From positions 1,178,001 through 1,242,000 of the forward strand of contig CAWHEF010000002.1 in assembly GCA_963828385.1 (NCBI GenBank): a stretch of 64,000 nucleotides of DNA. Reading direction: 5' to 3'. The position numbers and the translations under genes are program-made. Below are positions 62,090-64,000 of this stretch, piece by piece. Positions within the stretch are counted from its first letter, which is position 1, and every line of letters begins with the position of its first letter. Below the pieces are notes generated by a model, which was not told the origin of the DNA, did not search any database, and worked only from the letters and a program-made list of their open reading frames with translations. The stretch is from Bog-756 sp963828385 (GTDB taxonomy: Bacteria; Actinomycetota; Acidimicrobiia; Acidimicrobiales; RAAP-2).

Positions 62090-63482
62090 TCAGGCGTCGG
62101 GCGGGATGGACTGCTGGCCGTCCATCATGTCGGCCATGACCGTGGTGATGAACTGATCTGCCTCGTCGGTGAGGCCACCGGCGACGCCGCCGTAGATGGC
62201 ACCGCTCTTCGGGGCGTCGGCAGTATGGGCTCTCGCATAGGACACTGCGTCGGCCAGATCGGCGGCGAAGAGATCGACCACACCGGGTTGGGTCTGGGGT
62301 CGGGTCACCGCCATGTGAAGCGCATTGGGGTACTGCTGCCCGTTGAACCTCCAACCGCGCTCTCGCATGAAGTCATTGACGTGGTAGATGTCGAAGTCGT
62401 CCGAGGTGAAGCTGAACAGGAATGTGGGGTTGCCGAGGATCCGAAGCTCGGAATGAGACCTGACCGCCGCCTGCATCTCGGCCGCTGTCTCGAAGATCTG
62501 TCGGGCGTAGTTCCGATACCCGGACCGGCCGAGCTGCACCATGGCGGCCCAGGTTGCGGCGAGCAGGCCGCCCGAGCGCGAGCCCTCCATCCCCGGCGAG
62601 CAGTACTTGCCCCCGCTCCACCCGGTCAGGAAGAAGTACTGGGCATTGCGCAGCGCCTTGTCCCTGAAGGTCAGGACGGAGGTCCCCTTGAACGCATAGC
62701 CGTACTTGTGGGTGTCGGCTGACATGGACGTCACACCGGGAAGGCGATAGTCGAAGACGGGTATGTCGTAGCCGAGCTCCTGGCCGAAGGGCAGAATGAA
62801 ACCCCCGAGGCAGCTGTCGACGTGGAGGCCGATACCGTGGCCCAGCGCCACATCGGAGAGCTCGTCGATGGGGTCGATGGTGCCGTAGCCGTAATTGCAC
62901 GCCGAGCCGACGATGGCCACCGTGTTCTCGTCCACGTGCTGCTCAACCCATCCGACGTCCACCTGGCCGGTCTTGGCGTCTATCGGTGCCACCCGCAGCT
63001 CGATGCCGAAGAGGTGGCAGGCCTTGTCGAAGGCGGGATGAGCGGTCTCCGGCTTGATGACGTTCGGACCGCGCGATGCCCCTCGAACTCGCGGCGTGAT
63101 CACGATAGGCGAGCATGGCGTGACAAATGCTGCCTGTCCCTCCGGTAGCGACGAGCCCTGCCGGGTCACCGTCGGTGATTGCATCGGCGTGAAGGAGATC
63201 GAGCGTCATGGCGATGACTTCGGCCTCGAACTTGGTGGCGCTCGGGCACATGTCCCGCTGAAGGACATTGACGTGGGCGAACCGTCCGAACGCCTCGTTC
63301 ATGAAGGAATAGTGATCGCGATCGCCGCAGTACATCGTGCCGGAGCACTTGCCCGACTCCCAGGTCGCGTCCTCCTCGTTCGCCATGGCGGCGAGCTGTT
63401 CGAGCACCTGGTCGCGCGGCGTGCCGCCCTCGGGAATCCGGCGGTGCACCGGAAAGCGTCCGGAGTACGGGTAGGTGGTCAT
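62090..63482 (-). pseudogene. Glutamate decarboxylase-like PLP enzyme, frameshifted
   Basis: Group II PLP decarboxylase/sphingosine-phosphate lyase type. First frame from ATG 63482: 'GKCSGTMYCGDRDHYSFMNE', 'GLVATGGTGSICHAMLAYRD'. The extra base at 63068 shifts it; the second frame continues 'PNVIKPETAHPAFDKACHLF', 'HVDSCLGGFILPFGQELGYD', the PLP-lysine motif 'MSADTHKYGYAFKGTSVLTF' and 'TGWSGGKYCSPGMEGSRSGG' to 62090. About 463 residues if joined. RBS GGTGAGGA is good. Confidence 0.85.
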
Positions 63483-63777
63483 CGTGGGTTCCTCACCTTC
63501 GAGAGACGGGCACTCGGGCGCCCGTGAACCTCGTGTACCCGATCAACCTATCTGTCCGACGCCGACTCACCCGCTGACCCACCCGCTGACCCATCCGGCC
63601 GCTCACCCCGGTCGTGGAGCGGAACCGGCGGTGGGCATGGAGCCCCGTGATCGGTTCCGTTAGGCTACGGAACAGGGCCTCACCGCCGGCTCCGGCTCGG
63701 CTGGCTCTGACTCCTCCGGTTGGAGGTCGACCCGGCAACGGCCTGGAAAGGGAAGGGCCTGGGAAGGGAAGGGTGAC

Positions 63778-64000
63778 GTGGACGATCAGCAGATCATCGA
63801 TCGCATCAGCGCCCTGGCCGAGGAGGAACGTCGGCTCGAGGAGCGTCACGTCGGCTCCGGCCTCTCCTCGGACGAGGAAGAACGCCTGAGGTCGATCGAC
63901 GTATCCCTCGACCAGATGTGGGATCTGCTCCGTCAGCGGCGGGCGTTGCGCCGGGCGGGCCGGAGCGCCGAGGAGGCAGCAGTGCGGCCGGAAGGCACGG
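63778..64000 (+). CDS. DUF2630 family protein, truncated by window end
   Basis: 74 codons visible: 'MDDQQIIDRISALAEEERRL', 'GLSSDEEERLRSIDVSLDQM', 'WDLLRQRRALRRAG'. This is the DUF2630 pattern, a short helical hairpin of unknown function. Start GTG with GGGAAGGGAAGG upstream. The preceding 295 bp contain three CACCCGCTGACC/CACCCGCTGACC-like units near 63568-63600 and no gene. Confidence 0.85.
   Translation, partial: MDDQQIIDRISALAEEERRLEERHVGSGLSSDEEERLRSIDVSLDQMWDLLRQRRALRRAGRSAEEAAVRPEGT

Overview
The window looks like chromosomal DNA of a high-GC actinobacterium. Markers are a DUF2469 gene between rplS and yraN, a mycothiol S-conjugate amidase-type deacetylase, a PspA/PspAA/HtpX/PspAB set, four luciferase-like (F420-type) oxidoreductases and a PPOX-type F420 protein. 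A lineage near Acidimicrobiia is my inference; no rRNA is present to test it.

Layout. 1-6 kb is a conserved translation and secretion block: ftsY end, ffh, rpsP, khpA, rimM, trmD, rplS, DUF2469, yraN, then an enoyl-CoA hydratase and a DinB-like gene. 6.7-21.3 kb is an accessory island at the competence-associated gene comM. A 532-bp block (comM upstream region plus its first 70 codons) occurs twice, at 6686-7217 and 20770-21301, with no difference that I can see. The left copy is cut after codon 70, and the next stretch of comM (codons about 70-310) reappears 9.6 kb away at 16844-17562, flanked by a shared CCGTC. Between these pieces lie a secreted aerolysin-like protein, IS256 and IS3 remnants, a zinc-ribbon protein, a frameshifted Orn/Lys/Arg decarboxylase, topoisomerase IB, a hemerythrin, a DUF1778-GNAT toxin-antitoxin pair, two methyltransferases and a truncated RibD_C gene. 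An intact comM and a frameshifted dprA follow at 21.1-23.9 kb.

24-33 kb holds a luciferase-like gene (frameshifted), a PPOX gene, endonuclease IV, a zinc/manganese ABC operon (binding protein, ATPase, two permeases) with a Fur-type operator in front and a Fur-family regulator at its end, then fumarase, a P450 and a broken pterin dehydratase gene. 33.8-36.6 kb is the leftward envelope-stress operon pspA-pspAA-htpX-pspAB. 36.7-48.6 kb contains two PIG-L deacetylases, an SCP2-like protein, a ChbG-like protein, an intact IS3-type element, purE, two luciferase-like oxidoreductases, a DsbA-like protein, PAP2, a RecB-type nuclease and a hydrolase. 48.6-64 kb has two cyclic-di-GMP proteins, VapBC, a broken surface protein, tRNA-Gly(TCC), a nitroreductase, a luciferase-like plus predicted diiron pair, an esterase, a xylulokinase and a glutamate decarboxylase-like gene (both frameshifted), and the start of a DUF2630 gene.

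Two patterns cut across the window. Several genes have a TANNNT box 6-7 nt before the start codon, as expected for leaderless transcripts. At least seven genes carry single-base frameshifts, which is either real decay or sequencing error and should be settled before any loss of function is believed.
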